Made by a program: the position numbers and the translations under genes. This document shows, in pieces, positions 25,101 to 36,784 of a stretch of DNA of 64,000 nucleotides. This DNA is from Culex pipiens pallens (Eukaryota > Arthropoda > Insecta > Diptera > Culicidae), in the NCBI RefSeq assembly GCF_016801865.2, contig NC_068938.1, positions 98,253,004 through 98,317,003 on the forward strand. Direction: 5' to 3'. The notes beneath the pieces are model-generated. The model worked only from the letters and a program-made list of their open reading frames with translations. It did no database searches and was not told the origin of the DNA. The stretch's first letter is position 1. Each line of letters begins with the position of its first letter.

Positions 25101-28100
25101 AGAAGCACTGAACTTATGACGGCATTATTCAATTATACTGACCAATCACCCCATGCACACAAACAGCCACACAAAAGAGACGAAAATTATCGCGAAAAAA
25201 CAGGACTGCGCGTCCCCAGAAGCACTGCACTTATGACGGCATTATTCAATTATACTGACCAATCACCCCATGCACACAAACAGCCACACAAAAGAGACGA
25301 AAATTATCGCGAAAAAACAGGACTGCGCGTCCCAGAAGCACTGCACTTATGACGGCATTATTCAATTATACTGACCAATCACCCCATGCACACAAACAGC
25401 CACACAAAAGAGACGAAAATTATCGCGAAAAAACAGGACTGCGCGTCCCCAGAAGCACTGAACTTATGACGGCATTATTCAATTATACTGACCAATCACC
25501 CCATGCACACAAACAGCCACACAAAAGAGACGAAAATTATCGCGAAAAAACAGGACTGCGCGTCCCCAGAAGCACTGAACTTATGACGGCATTATTCAAT
25601 TATACTGACCAATCACCCCATGCACACAAACAGCCACACAAAAGAGACGAAAATTATCGCGAAAAAACAGGACTGCGCGTCCCCAGAAGCACTGCACTTA
25701 TGACGGCATTATTCAATTATACTGACCAATCACCCCATGCACACAAACAGCCACACAAAAGAGACGAAAATTATCGCGAAAAAACAGGACTGCGCGTCCC
25801 CAGAAGCACTGAACTTATGACGGCATTATTCAATTATACTGACCAATCACCCCATGCACACAAACAGCCACACAAAAGAGACGAAAATTATCGCGAAAAA
25901 ACAGGACTGCGCGTCCCCAGAAGCACTGCACTTATGACGGCATTATTCAATTATACTGACCAATCACCCCATGCACACAAACAGCCACACAAAAGAGACG
26001 AAAATTATCGCGAAAAAACAGGACTGCGCGTCCCCAGAAGCACTGAACTTATGACGGCATTATTCAATTATACTGACCAATCACCCCATGCACACAAACA
26101 GCCACACAAAAGAGACGAAAATTATCGCGAAAAAACAGGACTGCGCGTCCCCAGAAGCACTGAACTTATGACGGCATTATTCAATTATACTGACCAATCA
26201 CCCCATGCACACAAACAGCCACACAAAAGAGACGAAAATTATCGCGAAAAAACAGGACTGCGCGTCCCCAGAAGCACTGAACTTATGACGGCATTATTCA
26301 ATTATACTGACCAATCACCCCATGCACACAAACAGCCACACAAAAGAGACGAAAATTATCGCGAAAAAACAGGACTGCGCGTCCCCAGAAGCACTGCACT
26401 TATGACGGCATTATTCAATTATACTGACCAATCACCCCATGCACACAAACAGCCACACAAAAGAGACGAAAATTATCGCGAAAAAACAGGACTGCGCGTC
26501 CCCAGAAGCACTGAACTTATGACGGCATTATTCAATTATACTGACCAATCACCCCATGCACACAAACAGCCACACAAAAGAGACGAAAATTATCGCGAAA
26601 AAACAGGACTGCGCGTCCCCAGAAGCACTGAACTTATGACGGCATTATTCAATTATACTGACCAATCACCCCATGCACACAAACAGCCACACAAAAGAGA
26701 CGAAAATTATCGCGAAAAAACAGGACTGCGCGTCCCCAGAAGCACTGCACTTATGACGGCATTATTCAATTATACTGACCAATCACCCCATGCACACAAA
26801 CAGCCACACAAAAGAGACGAAAATTATCGCGAAAAAACAGGACTGCGCGTCCGCAGAAGCACTGCACTTATGACGGCATTATTCAATTATACTGACCAAT
26901 CACCCCATGCACACAAACAGCCACACAAAAGAGACGAAAATTATCGCGAAAAAACAGGACTGCGCGTCCCCAGAAGCACTGCACTTATGACGGCATTATT
27001 CAATTATACTGACCAATCACCTCATGCACACAAATAGCCACACAAAAGAGACGAAAATTATCGCGAAAAAACAGGACTGCGCGTCCCCAGAAGCACTGCA
27101 CTTATGACGGCATTATTCAATTATACTGACCAATCACCTCATGCACACAAATAGCCACACAAAAGAGACGAAAATTATCGCGAAAAAACAGGACTGCGCG
27201 TCCCCAGAAGCACTGCACTTATGACGGCATTATTCAATTATACTGACCAATCACCCCATGCACACAAACAGCCACACAAAAGAGACGAAAATTATCGCGA
27301 AAAAACAGGACTGCGCGTCCCCAGAAGCACTGCACTTATGACGGCATTATTCAATTATACTGACCAATCACCCCATGCACACAAACAGCCACACAAAAGA
27401 GACGAAAATTATCGCGAAAAAACAGGACTGCGCGTCCCCAGAAGCACTGCACTTATGACGGCATTATTCAATTATACTGACCAATCACCCCATGCACACA
27501 AACAGCCACACAAAAGAGACGAAAATTATCGCGAAAAAACAGGACTGCGCGTCCCCAGAAGCACTGCACTTATGACGGCATTATTCAATTATACTGACCA
27601 ATCACCCCATGCACACAAACAGCCACACAAAAGAGACGAAAATTATCGCGAAAAAACAGGACTGCGCGTCCCTAGAAGCACTGCACTTATGACGGCATTA
27701 TTCAATTATACTGACCAATCACCCCATGCACACAAACAGCCACACAAAAGAGACGAAAATTATCGCGAAAAAACAGGACTGCACGTCCCCAGAAGCACTG
27801 CACTTATGACGGCATTATTCAATTATACTGACCAATCACCCCATGCACACAAACAGCCACACAAAAGAGACGAAAATTATCGCGAAAAAACAGGACTGCG
27901 CGTCCGCAGAAGCACTGCACTTATGACGGCATTATTCAATTATACTGACCAATCACCCCATGCACACAAACAGCCACACAAAAGAGACGAAAATTATCGC
28001 GAAAAAACAGGACTGCGCGTCCCCAGAAGCACTGCACTTATGACGGCATTATTCAATTATACTGACCAATCACCTCATGCACACAAACAGCCACACAAAA

Positions 28101-29092
28101 GAGACGAAAATTATCGCGAAAAAACAGGACTGCGCGTCCCCAGAAGCACTGCACTTATGACGGCATTATTCAATTATACTGACCAATCACCCCATGCACA
28201 CAAACAGCCACACAAAAGAGACGAAAATTATCGCGAAAAAACAGGACTGCGCGTCCCCAGAAGCACTGAACTTATGACGGCATTATTCAATTATACTGAC
28301 CAATCACCCCATGCACACAAACAGCCACACAAAAGAGACGAAAATTATCGCGAAAAAACAGGACTGCGCGTCCCCAGAAGCACTGAACTTATGACGGCAT
28401 TATTCAATTATACTGACCAATCACCCCATGCACACAAACAGCCACACAAAAGAGACGAAAATTATCGCGAAAAAACAGGACTGCGCGTCCCCAGAAGCAC
28501 TGCACTTATGACGGCATTATTCAATTATACTGACCAATCACCCCATGCACACAAACAGCCACACAAAAGAGACGAAAATTATCGCGAAAAAACAGGACTG
28601 CGCGTCCCCAGAAGCACTGAACTTATGACGGCATTATTCAATTATACTGACCAATCACCCCATGCACACAAACAGCCACACAAAAGAGACGAAAATTATC
28701 GCGAAAAAACAGGACTGCGCGTCCCCAGAAGCACTGCACTTATGACGGCATTATTCAATTATACTGACCAATCACCCCATGCACACAAACAGCCACACAA
28801 AAGAGACGAAAATTATCGCGAAAAAACAGGACTGCGCGTCCCCAGAAGCACTGAACTTATGACGGCATTATTCAATTATACTGACCAATCACCCCATGCA
28901 CACAAACAGCCACACAAAAGAGACGAAAATTATCGCGAAAAAACAGGACTGCGCGTCCCCAGAAGCACTGCACTTATGACGGCATTATTCAATTATACTG
29001 ACCAATCACCCCATGCACACAAACAGCCACACAAAAGAGACGAAAATTATCGCGAAAAAACAGGACTGCGCGTCCCCAGAAGCACTGCACTT
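10185..29092 (+). repeat. giant intronic satellite array, 117-bp unit, about 162 copies
   Basis: A 117-bp unit is repeated head to tail. From the ATG of the first unit (10260) to that of the last (28976) is 18,716 bp. This equals 160 units after allowing for five 1-bp deletions (near 16795, 22527, 24164, 24749, 25332) and one 1-bp insertion (near 13620). A partial unit precedes and one full unit follows. Most monomers differ at only a few sites: GAA/GCA before the CTT-ATG, CCC/CCT before CATGCAC, CAG/TAG, and CCCCAG/CCCTAG/CCGCAG. Each unit contains a TCGCGA site and a CCAAT motif. Because 117 is divisible by three and one frame lacks stops, ORFs of up to 1,911 codons appear on the plus strand. 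Stops and frameshifts in some units argue against a protein gene. The whole array lies inside an intron of the ZnT gene, in sense orientation as written. Confidence 0.97.
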
Positions 29093-30005
29093 CAAAGTGT
29101 CAATCACTGCCATACTTTTCATGACAAACATGACATGAGAAAACTTACCGATGAAACGTTAAACAAAATGCATCAATATTGTAAGTTATACAATACGGCA
29201 CTGATTTTTAACTTCAAAATGAAACTTTTCGTCGACAGAACAAATTTTAAACTTCCCCTTTGTGGATATAGATTTGTCACTGGTTCAGCTTTTTTTGTTG
29301 CAATCAGAGGGAGGGATTCCCTTGGTCAGAATGAGCTCAAATTTGGAATTCAGCCTAGTGATGGGCTAATATTTGATTTGGACCACCCTAATGAACAATC
29401 ATGAACACTATTTAAAAAAAATAGAAAAACGAGAATTTTTCAGTTAAAATCAAACTTGATGTGGCCGTTTTTTGAAAACGGTGCACTTTATCAAAAAATC
29501 TGTAAGGTACTTTTTAATTCAATTTTACATTACAAACTGAAGTAAAAAAAAGTTTTGACCAAAATTCAATTTTTTTATGGCTTAAAACTTGTGGTTTTTT
29601 GTCCCCTAAAACATATGAAAAATAAAATAAAATGCGGATTTCGGGAAATTGAATTTAGTGAAAAAAGGTTAATTTAAAAATCAGCAAAAAAAAAAAAACA
29701 GTGTTCCATTTTTTTCTGAATAGTCCTGACATCAAATCGATAAAAATAAATCCTTCAAAAGTAACAGATTTTGGAGTATTTACGTACCATTTTTGTATGA
29801 ACATCTGCCAAAATTATATGGAGACATGTATGAATGGACAAAAGGCACAAAATAGCTTCTTCGGTCATAGGTTAAATAGGTTTCGGTCATAAAGTTTGAG
29901 CTAAATAAAAAAATACAAAAAATAAAAAAAATACAAAAGATAAGAATGGTCGAAATCTGCCGATTTATTAGATAATTGTTCATATGGTTGAACTAACATT
30001 TAAGG
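29093..30005 (+). other. right flank of the satellite within the ZnT intron
   Basis: The array ends at 29092. The last satellite reading frame stays open for about 104 further codons of non-repetitive sequence to a TGA at 29402-29404; the tail (for example YRFVTGSAFFVAIRGRDS) matches no family I know. The second copy of the 25-bp motif starts at 29095. The rest is AT-rich without recognised features. Confidence 0.5.
29095..29119 (+). repeat. 25-bp direct repeat, right copy
   Basis: Identical to 9176-9200 and lying two bases beyond the last satellite unit. Confidence 0.8.
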
Positions 30006-30133
30006 CAGGGGTGCTCAAAAAATATGTTGTTTTAATTTATAAGGCTAGCAAATACATCACAGTTTTATTTTTTTGTATTTTTTCATTTCAATAAAAATAA
30101 TAGAAAACATAATTTGGCTTTTTTCTATAGGTA

Positions 30134-30627
30134 CACAGAAAAAAAAATGATGGTAATATTCATCAGGAAATGGTGACAGATATTGTGGCAAAAAAAATGA
30201 TAAATTTTACCTTAGAAAATGATGAATTTTCATCAGAAAATGATGAAATTTACCTCAAATAATGATGAAATTTACCTAGAAAAATGATGAAATTTACTGC
30301 AAAAATGTTGAATTTTACGAAAGAATGTGTATTATTGCATTAAAAAATGTGTAATTTGTGGCTGAGAAAGTGGAAGGATACACAGAAAAAAAAATGATGG
30401 TAATATTCATCAGGAAATGGTGACAGATATTGTGGCAAAAAAAATGATAAATTTTACCTTAGAAAATGATGAATTTTCATCAGAAAATGATGAAATTTAC
30501 CTCAAATAATGATGAAATTTACCTAGAAAAATGATGAAATTTACTGCAAAAATGTTGAATTTTACGAAAGAATGTGTATTATTGCATTAAAAAATGTGTA
30601 ATTTGTGGCTGAGAAAGTGGAAGGATA
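30134..30627. repeat. 247-bp tandem duplication
   Basis: Positions 30134-30380 and 30381-30627 appear identical on direct reading. Each starts CACAGAAAAAAAAATGATGG and ends GGAAGGATA. The unit is built of ATGATGAAATTTACC-like subrepeats. Confidence 0.9.
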
Positions 30628-31785
30628 GGTATTGAACTGTCATCCATTTCAGAGAACGTAAATAAAACATATGATTCAAACGAATATTTTTTTCATGACT
30701 TTCAGGGTACTTTGTGGGTGGCAATCAGTTAGCGGCCAACTGCTTGATCGCTCTAAGGACCCGAGTTAGTTTTTTAGCAAATATTACTTTAAGGTTAGAC
30801 GGAACGCCAGTTCTTGGACAACTTTTGTTCAACTTTAATAAATGTCTGAACTCGACAGGTTGCTCGCTATCGACCTATTTAGCGTCTGCAACAGACAGAA
30901 CATGTTTAAGTTACGGTGTTTTCTTTAAAGGTGCTTCCAAAAATGCTAGTCGTGGTTTCAATATGGCGCTGCTTTCCCGTTTTACCTTAAGGTATATCGT
31001 TGGAATTCAATAATTATTCAATTAATTATTTGTTTATAAACATTGCACAAGATTGAAAATAATTTCAGCAGAGCTGCTAAGTCAGAGCCTTTGTAGGCGG
31101 AATCAAACCTTTTTCACGATTTGCAGTCGACAAATTTGGAGAAGCAGAAATCGGAAAATTATTTAAGCCAGAGTAAATAATTTTGCATAAATTGTACGAC
31201 TTAGGACTGAGCCATTTCTTTAATAGTATACAAAAAGTGAAAGCACTGATATAACTAGATATTAAATTATGTGTTTGCTTAAAGCCAACTTCGCTTTAAA
31301 ATTGTATGCATTACAACTGAATTGTTTTAACACTCAAAACAGAGAGAAGGGAACAATGTTGGACATAAATTTGTGCGATTGCAGGAAGTTTGATAGAAAA
31401 TTCTGACAAATTTTGAACCGAATGTATAATACGTGCATTTTAAATTCGTCTGGACCGAAATATTAGCGTTTGAAATCTGAAGCACTATTCTCTGCGAAGT
31501 GGTACCCCAGCACCTTCGAGTAAGACGTTATTCATCGTCAGTACAATATTGAGTCCAAAAAGGAGGAGGATCCTGAATAATGAAAACAAGATACCATGCA
31601 ATTTACACAGCAAAAAAAGTATTAATCTGACTGCGTGTAAAAAGCCTGGTTGTAAAATATATTTTGCATTATTTTATGAAATTTTATGTAATATTACACT
31701 CTGGCATATGTAGCCCATCAGTATGGGAAATCTACTTGACCGATATGTCAAGCTCATAGATTCGTTTATCCTTTTAATTCTTCAT

Positions 31786-31862
31786 CTGTCTGATTGCGAT
31801 CGGGCTAAGGCGCCAGTCCATACTGTTAATGTTGGGTTTGAATCCCATCGGTGGCACCTTTT
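31786..31862 (+). repeat. tRNA-like segment
   Basis: A D-arm/A-box-like stretch (GGGCTAAGGCGCCAG) is followed about 25 bases later by a B-box-like GGGTTTGAATCCC and then a T run (about 31858-31864) that could stop RNA polymerase III. The D arm resembles tRNA-Leu. Acceptor pairing is not convincing, so a SINE head or tRNA pseudogene is more likely than a functional gene. Confidence 0.4.
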
Positions 31863-32694
31863 TTGTGTTTCCAAAAATTGTACATGCAAAGTGTAATGAT
31901 AAATTACTTTTTTCATAATGCTGATGTGCCTGCGATTTTACCATCGGATGTTTTTGCTGTGTACTTACAAAAAAATGCTGCAAGCAGTAGCTACCTTCCC
32001 ACACGAAGTTTCACCAGTTGAAATCCTTGAGACACATGAAATATCCACCTGCAAAAAAAAACGATTTTTTTACAAAGTGTCATATTCTTAAGAAAACAAA
32101 ACTTATCTAAAAGTGGAAATAGACGTCGACTAATGGTGATTAGATCCGAAAAAACAAATTCTGCACAGTTATGGCTGCTGCTTTTTCCACGTTGGCTTTG
32201 GCATTTCCCAAGAGTCGTTTGTTCTGAGAAGCTGTAAAGATAAGTTGATAATTATGTTTAATTGTGAAGAAAAAAAATATGTTTAATGATATTTAAAATT
32301 GTCATTAGGACTCTTAACTGTTGCGGTGTCAATCCAGAAACCGAAAAGTGATGCGTGTTACGCGAGAGGGGCCATCAAAGAATGCTTCTCACCAAGCCAA
32401 TTTGATAACACTCAGAGAAATAATTAAAAACAATATATTAGGAATTTATTAGTCCTGTTTTTACTTACAAAATGAACATGAGGTAATTTACTTCAAATTT
32501 AACGTTTGTTGAAAAATTCAATTTTTCATTATATTTTGGATGAATAAGTACAATAATCAAATCATCCCGACTAACCAACTATCCTGAAATAAATGGATCG
32601 TACATCAGATTCTTCGTGAACTGTTCAAACCCCAAAACTCGACAAGCAACTTCCTTCAAACTTAACCAAAAAAGCACCACTTTTCAAGGATTCT

Positions 32695-33290
32695 TGGATG
32701 CGCAAGTGGCCAAAACACCCGGACTCTTCTTCCAAACCAGTCCGGAAGAAGCACTAACACAAACTCACCAAAACAAACGTCGACGGCGGCACGGAATCAG
32801 CGACGATTCCTGGACGTAAACACCCAAACGCACTGGCACCTTCCTCCAGACCGATCCGGAAGAAGCACCAACACAAACTCACCAAAATAAACGACGACGG
32901 CGGCGCGGAATCTGCGACGATTCCTGGACGTAAACACCCGGACGCACTGGCACCTTCCTCCAGACCGATCCGGAAGAAGCACCAACACAAACTCACCAAA
33001 ATAAACGACGACGGCGGCGCGGAATCTGCGACGATTCCTGGACGTAAACACCCGGACGCACTGGCACCTTCCTCCAGACCGATCCGGAAGAAGCACCAAC
33101 ACAAACTCACCAAAATAAACGACGACGGCGGCGCGGAATCTGCGACGATTCCTGGACGTAAACACCCGGACGCACTGGCACCTTCCTCCAGACCGATCCG
33201 GAAGAAGCACCAACACAAACTCACCAAAACACACAACGACGACGGCACAGAATCTGCAACGATTGTTTGACGCACGAGCGACCAAAACTC
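32695..33290. repeat. 114-bp minisatellite, about 5 copies
   Basis: GGCACCTTCC recurs at 32835, 32949, 33063 and 33177, exactly 114 bp apart, with diverged part-units on both sides. The middle copies are nearly identical. On the minus strand the array gives overlapping ORFs of 193 and 180 codons made of a 38-residue repeat. As with the satellite, this follows from a unit divisible by three and is weak evidence for a protein. Confidence 0.9.
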
Positions 33291-34609
33291 CCGGACACGC
33301 GACGATTGAATCACGATCCGACAGGCTTCTGCCAACCACTTTTCAAAACGTTGCGTTTGACAGTTGTCAAAGTCCCTGGGTCAAAAGATGGTTGAATATT
33401 GTACCTAAATTTGATGAATATTACTCAAGTATACGAGTAGCAAAAATAATGTTGAATATTCATCAAAAAATAGGTAATATTACACATTTTTTGTGTAAAA
33501 CCTGTTTGACAAAAAATAATTTCGTTATTCAACAATTATAGAGGTAAAATTCATCATTCTTTTTTTCAACATTCTGTTTTCAACCTTCCATTTTTACATT
33601 ATTTTTTGCTGTGTATTGTTAATTGTATTGTTTTAGGTATTTGAAGAAAAAAGAGTTTTGATATGAATTTACTTGTGTTCTCAATACAATTTTAAAGTTT
33701 TTTTTTATATTTCGAAAATGGCGACATGTAATCTGCCTAATTTATGTAACGGCGTAATTTTATCTTTAAATTTAGTGGGACTAATAAAAAATCGCTTGAA
33801 AGCCAGAATTTCAGCATTTCAACGAAAAAAATGTTCGAAAATGTTTTAAGCACCCGTAAAGTTGAATTGCAATCATTTTTTTTTCTTTAGAACGTAAGAT
33901 TTGACAATAAAACATTTCAGCGAAAATTCACTAAAAACATTTTTTTTTGTGTACCAGAACATGCTCAAAATGATTCTAAACGCAGAGGAATGCATTTTTA
34001 ATTGATTTCAGCTGATTGCACTCAACTTTCTAGGGATACTTTGAAATTTTTAGAAAACATATTTTTGCCCTTGATTATTCGAGTCAATTCTCAATGATGG
34101 GCGAAGGGATGGTTGTCGAAAAAAGCTTTTTAAAATACTTGTAACAGCCAAATTTCTTTCGATTTCATAATTTAGTCTGTCTAAATCCTGAAAGCCTGAA
34201 TTGCCAAAAATGTTTGACGAATATTATATAATACTAGTTTCACTTTTATCACACATTATCAACAAAAAGTAAAAAAGATTAGCAAAAGTTTTAAATACCT
34301 TAATTTTGAAGAAGTAATTCCGCGGGCCACAAAAAATCACCTCGCGGGCCACGTTTGGCCCGCGGGCCATACTTTGGTCAACATGGTTTATATTATTCAA
34401 GAAATCTTTTTTTTTTCAAATTTCTAAGAATAATTATAGAGGATTTTCTGTGTCAATGTGAATGTCAATGACTCGTGGTCAGTAGGGAGAGGGATTTGTT
34501 TTAAAACTGGGAAGGGTAGGGGGATCTGAAATATGTTGTGAGTTTATCCATTCTTCAAAAACGAACTATTCTGTTTTTTTTTTTTCCATTCTTTCCAACA
34601 AAAGCTGTT

Positions 34610-34891
34610 CTTGTAGCACTAACGGGGTACGCGAAGCACCAAGGGGGTCAAAAAAGTTGGAAATGCAACTTCATCAGGCTAAATCTCGGCGAAAACTCAA
34701 CCGATTTGGATTATTCTTGTTGCATTCGATCCGGAAGGATGTCAAGAATCACCTACAACAAATCTGTAGATCCAAAACAGATGCGTCTACCTTAAGTTAT
34801 AATAAAAAATGCATTTCCACCTTTTTTCCAAGGGTTGTATGAGCCGGTGAAAATGCATTTCCAACATTGTTGACCCCGTTGGGGCTACAAG
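34610..34891. mobile_element. small MITE with 19-bp inverted ends
   Basis: CTTGTAGCACTAACGGGGT (34610-34628) pairs with the inverted sequence at 34873-34891 with few mismatches. The interior (AAAAAGTTGGAAATGC near the left end, inverted near the right end) resembles the foldback at 37408-37885, so the two probably belong to one family. Confidence 0.55.
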
Positions 34892-35966
34892 TGTTAAAGA
34901 AAGTCTGACTTCCAAAATATAATATGTTTTAAAAGTTCATATCTTAATCCTAAAAAAAAAAAAAATGACTCAAACATTAAAGGTTTCTATTCCTTCAAAT
35001 AGAAATTAAAAAGCGAGGTGAAATTAATTAAAAAGCAATAATTTTATAACTTAACTCATTTTCAATATTTAGGCTCATTTTGAAGTTTTTTTATATGAAA
35101 AATATTTTTAAAAAATTATCAACCTTGGGTCATTTTGATGTCTTGTTTCATTCGACCTTTTGTCCACTTTCGACCATTTGTCCATACGACGTCTTGGCAT
35201 TCGAACTTTTATCCATTCGACCATGTCTTTCGACTTTTTGTTAAACATTTGATGCAGATTTGTAAAAGGACAAACGGAATTTTCATAAAAATTTATAAAA
35301 AACAAAAAAAAAATTTCGATAATTAAAAAAATATTTTTTTTTATTTTTACGGAAATTTTGTGAATCTTTACAACCTGTCTAAAGCTTCAAAAAGTCAGAA
35401 AATAATGTTGAATGATATCCACATCTGAACGTTATAAGTATGATTTCTATGTTCTATGTATCCTAAAAAATATATTTTACTTGTTTATTTATATATTTAC
35501 GAAGTCTTTAAACACTCTGCGCAAGTTAAGATTTTAACCAAACTCTCCCAAGTTTAAGGATTAAAAAACTGCGCATAAAAATCAACAATGTATAGCAATA
35601 AATTGAAAACCATTACATAACATTTAACTGTTTTTGACTTATTTTGAAACTTTAATTTCTCTTAATTATTAATTCATTAATTTCTCTTAAATTAATTAAT
35701 TCATTAATTCATTAATTTCTCTTAAAGTTTTAATTCAGCATACACCTACCCCTTAATTCCCTTACGTGTAAAAGCTCCTCCCTCCGGCCACCGAAACATG
35801 TCGGAATTTTTATGCGCGTATCTTTTTTGCCCCACTCGCGCTCTCGCATCCACTTTTACCCAGTTTTTATTTTTATTGCTCCTGATCCGATTTCGGGGTG
35901 GCTTCGCTTCCCTTTTCCTTTTTCCTCTGAGTATAGTTTTCTTATTCCCCCTCTTATTCTTCGCAG
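34892..35966 (+). other. right end of the ZnT intron, AT-rich
   Basis: No feature was recognised beyond simple AATTCATT/TTAATTTCTC repetition at 35650-35730. The stretch ends in a strong pyrimidine tract and the splice acceptor TTCTTCGCAG (35957-35966). Confidence 0.6.
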
Positions 35967-36114
35967 GTCCTGATGGAGGGTACACCCAAGTATCTCGATT
36001 ACACCGAAGTTATGGGAACGTTCCTCCAGATCGGCGGTGTCGTACGGGTACATAATTTAAGGATATGGGCACTCAGCATCAACAAGATTGCGCTGTCGGC
36101 TCATTTGGCTGTCG
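35967..36114 (+). CDS. ZnT zinc transporter, exon encoding the first part of the C-terminal domain
   Basis: The exon opens with VLMEGTPKYLDYTEV, which continues directly from the ...KDALL end of the exon at 7796-8081. It carries the core of the cytosolic C-terminal domain: IGGVVRVHNLRIWAL, then ALSAHLAV. LMEG(T/V)P and the H-x-L-x-I-W and SAH motifs are hallmarks of SLC30 proteins; the domain dimerises and responds to zinc. The acceptor is at 35965-35966. The donor GTGAGT follows 36114, leaving one base (G) of a split codon that is completed in the next exon. Phase agreement across nearly 28 kb of intron is strong evidence that these exons belong together. Confidence 0.93.
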
Positions 36115-36641
36115 GTGAGTATATTTGCATGTCGTTTCGCCGCGCGCTCTGTGCTTCCGACTTCCGTTTTTGGGTTTTTTTTTGTTGGGGTGGAGGGGTT
36201 GGTTCTGTAAATGTATATTTGGAGGGTTTCGAACGTGGTGCCTACCAAGTCGGAGGGTTCGAAAGATTTTATTCGGTCGAATTGGGTCGCAATTTATGGA
36301 GGTCTTGGGTTGACTCGTACCAACTCAAGAGTAGTCAAAGCTTAAAATCGTGATTTAAGGATGATAATGTTTTTGGCTAACAAATTGACGATTTCGGGAA
36401 ATGCAGAACATCAGGTAGATTTGAGATTAAGGTCTTTTGGTTGAAGTAAAGAACCTTGGACCAAGCATTCAATTGAAAGCGATTGAAAATCTTAACAAGA
36501 ATACAAATTTTCCTCCTTCCAGGTGTAACTGTTCAAAACTCTTTCAAAGAAAGCTCTATCAAAAAGCTCAACTCCGTACAGTGACTGATTTAATTTTTCT
36601 CACCTCTCTTTTTCCCCGGATTTTCCTCACCCCCTAAACAG
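36115..36641 (+). other. short ZnT intron
   Basis: The donor GTGAGT is at 36115-36120 and the acceptor CCCCTAAACAG at 36631-36641. There is a T/G-rich run after the donor. Nothing else was recognised. Confidence 0.8.
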
Positions 36642-36784
36642 CGCCCAACACCAACACCGAGTCGGTGCTCCAGGAGGCGACGCGCACCGTTCATGCAAAG
36701 TACGACTTTTTCGAAACCACACTACAAATCGAGGAGTTCCAGCCCGACATGGAGGATTGCAATCAGTGTTCGAATCCAATTTGA
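36642..36784 (+). CDS. ZnT zinc transporter, last coding exon
   Basis: With the G carried over from the previous exon, the frame reads A-PNTNTESVLQEATRTV and continues through KYDFFETTLQIEEF to a C-terminal CNQC motif and the stop TGA at 36782-36784. A Cys-x-x-Cys near the C-terminus is shared with the vertebrate ZnT2/3/4/8 group. The domain ends at the usual point for the family. The three exons give 191 residues, about the C-terminal half of a protein normally near 400 residues. There is no frameshift or internal stop, so the gene looks functional. Confidence 0.93.

Larger units (their letters stand above)
30132..33615. mobile_element. candidate nested TIR element carrying a minisatellite
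   Basis: The left end TACACAGAAAAAAAAATGATG-like (30132 on) and the right end, whose complement begins TACACAGCAAAAAATAATG (33615 going left), form a plausible inverted pair. Both sides then carry TGATGAATATT-like motifs. The left end is duplicated in tandem (30134-30627). The interior contains a 99-codon ORF of unknown nature (30714-31013), a tRNA-like segment and a 114-bp minisatellite. No transposase was recognised. Confidence 0.4.
30006..34383. mobile_element. decayed hAT-like element split by a nested insertion
   Basis: The left end CAGGGGTGCTCAAA (30006) and the right-end region at 34320-34383, with repeated GCGGGCC/GGCCCGCGGGCC motifs followed by ATACTTTGG, are typical of some hAT-superfamily termini. 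The outermost right bases are degenerate (TCAACATG instead of a clean complement). Inside lies a candidate nested element at 30132-33615. No hAT transposase ORF was seen. The assignment is by terminal motif only. Confidence 0.4.

Noticed and set aside
10185..29092. CRISPR array
   Set aside because: Units are contiguous and alike throughout, with no variable spacers, and the sequence is from an insect.
10260..29404. Long ORFs (up to 1,911 codons) read as giant repeat proteins
   Set aside because: They are in-frame readings of a 117-bp satellite. Single-base deletions and in-frame stops break the frame repeatedly, and the array lies within an intron of another gene. Unit lengths of 117, 114 and 144 bp are all divisible by three, which is why the first two arrays show long ORFs; I take the shared divisibility as coincidence.
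30714..31013. 99-codon ORF as a host exon
   Set aside because: No recognised domain, and it sits within nested transposon sequence. An acceptor-like TTTCAG precedes it, but no partner exon was found.
31786..31862. Functional tRNA gene
   Set aside because: A- and B-box-like motifs are present but acceptor and anticodon pairing are poor; kept only as a tRNA-like repeat.
32754..33339. 193- and 180-codon minus-strand ORFs as a Cys-rich repeat protein
   Set aside because: Two frames are open at once over a 114-bp minisatellite, so openness is a property of the unit rather than of selection.
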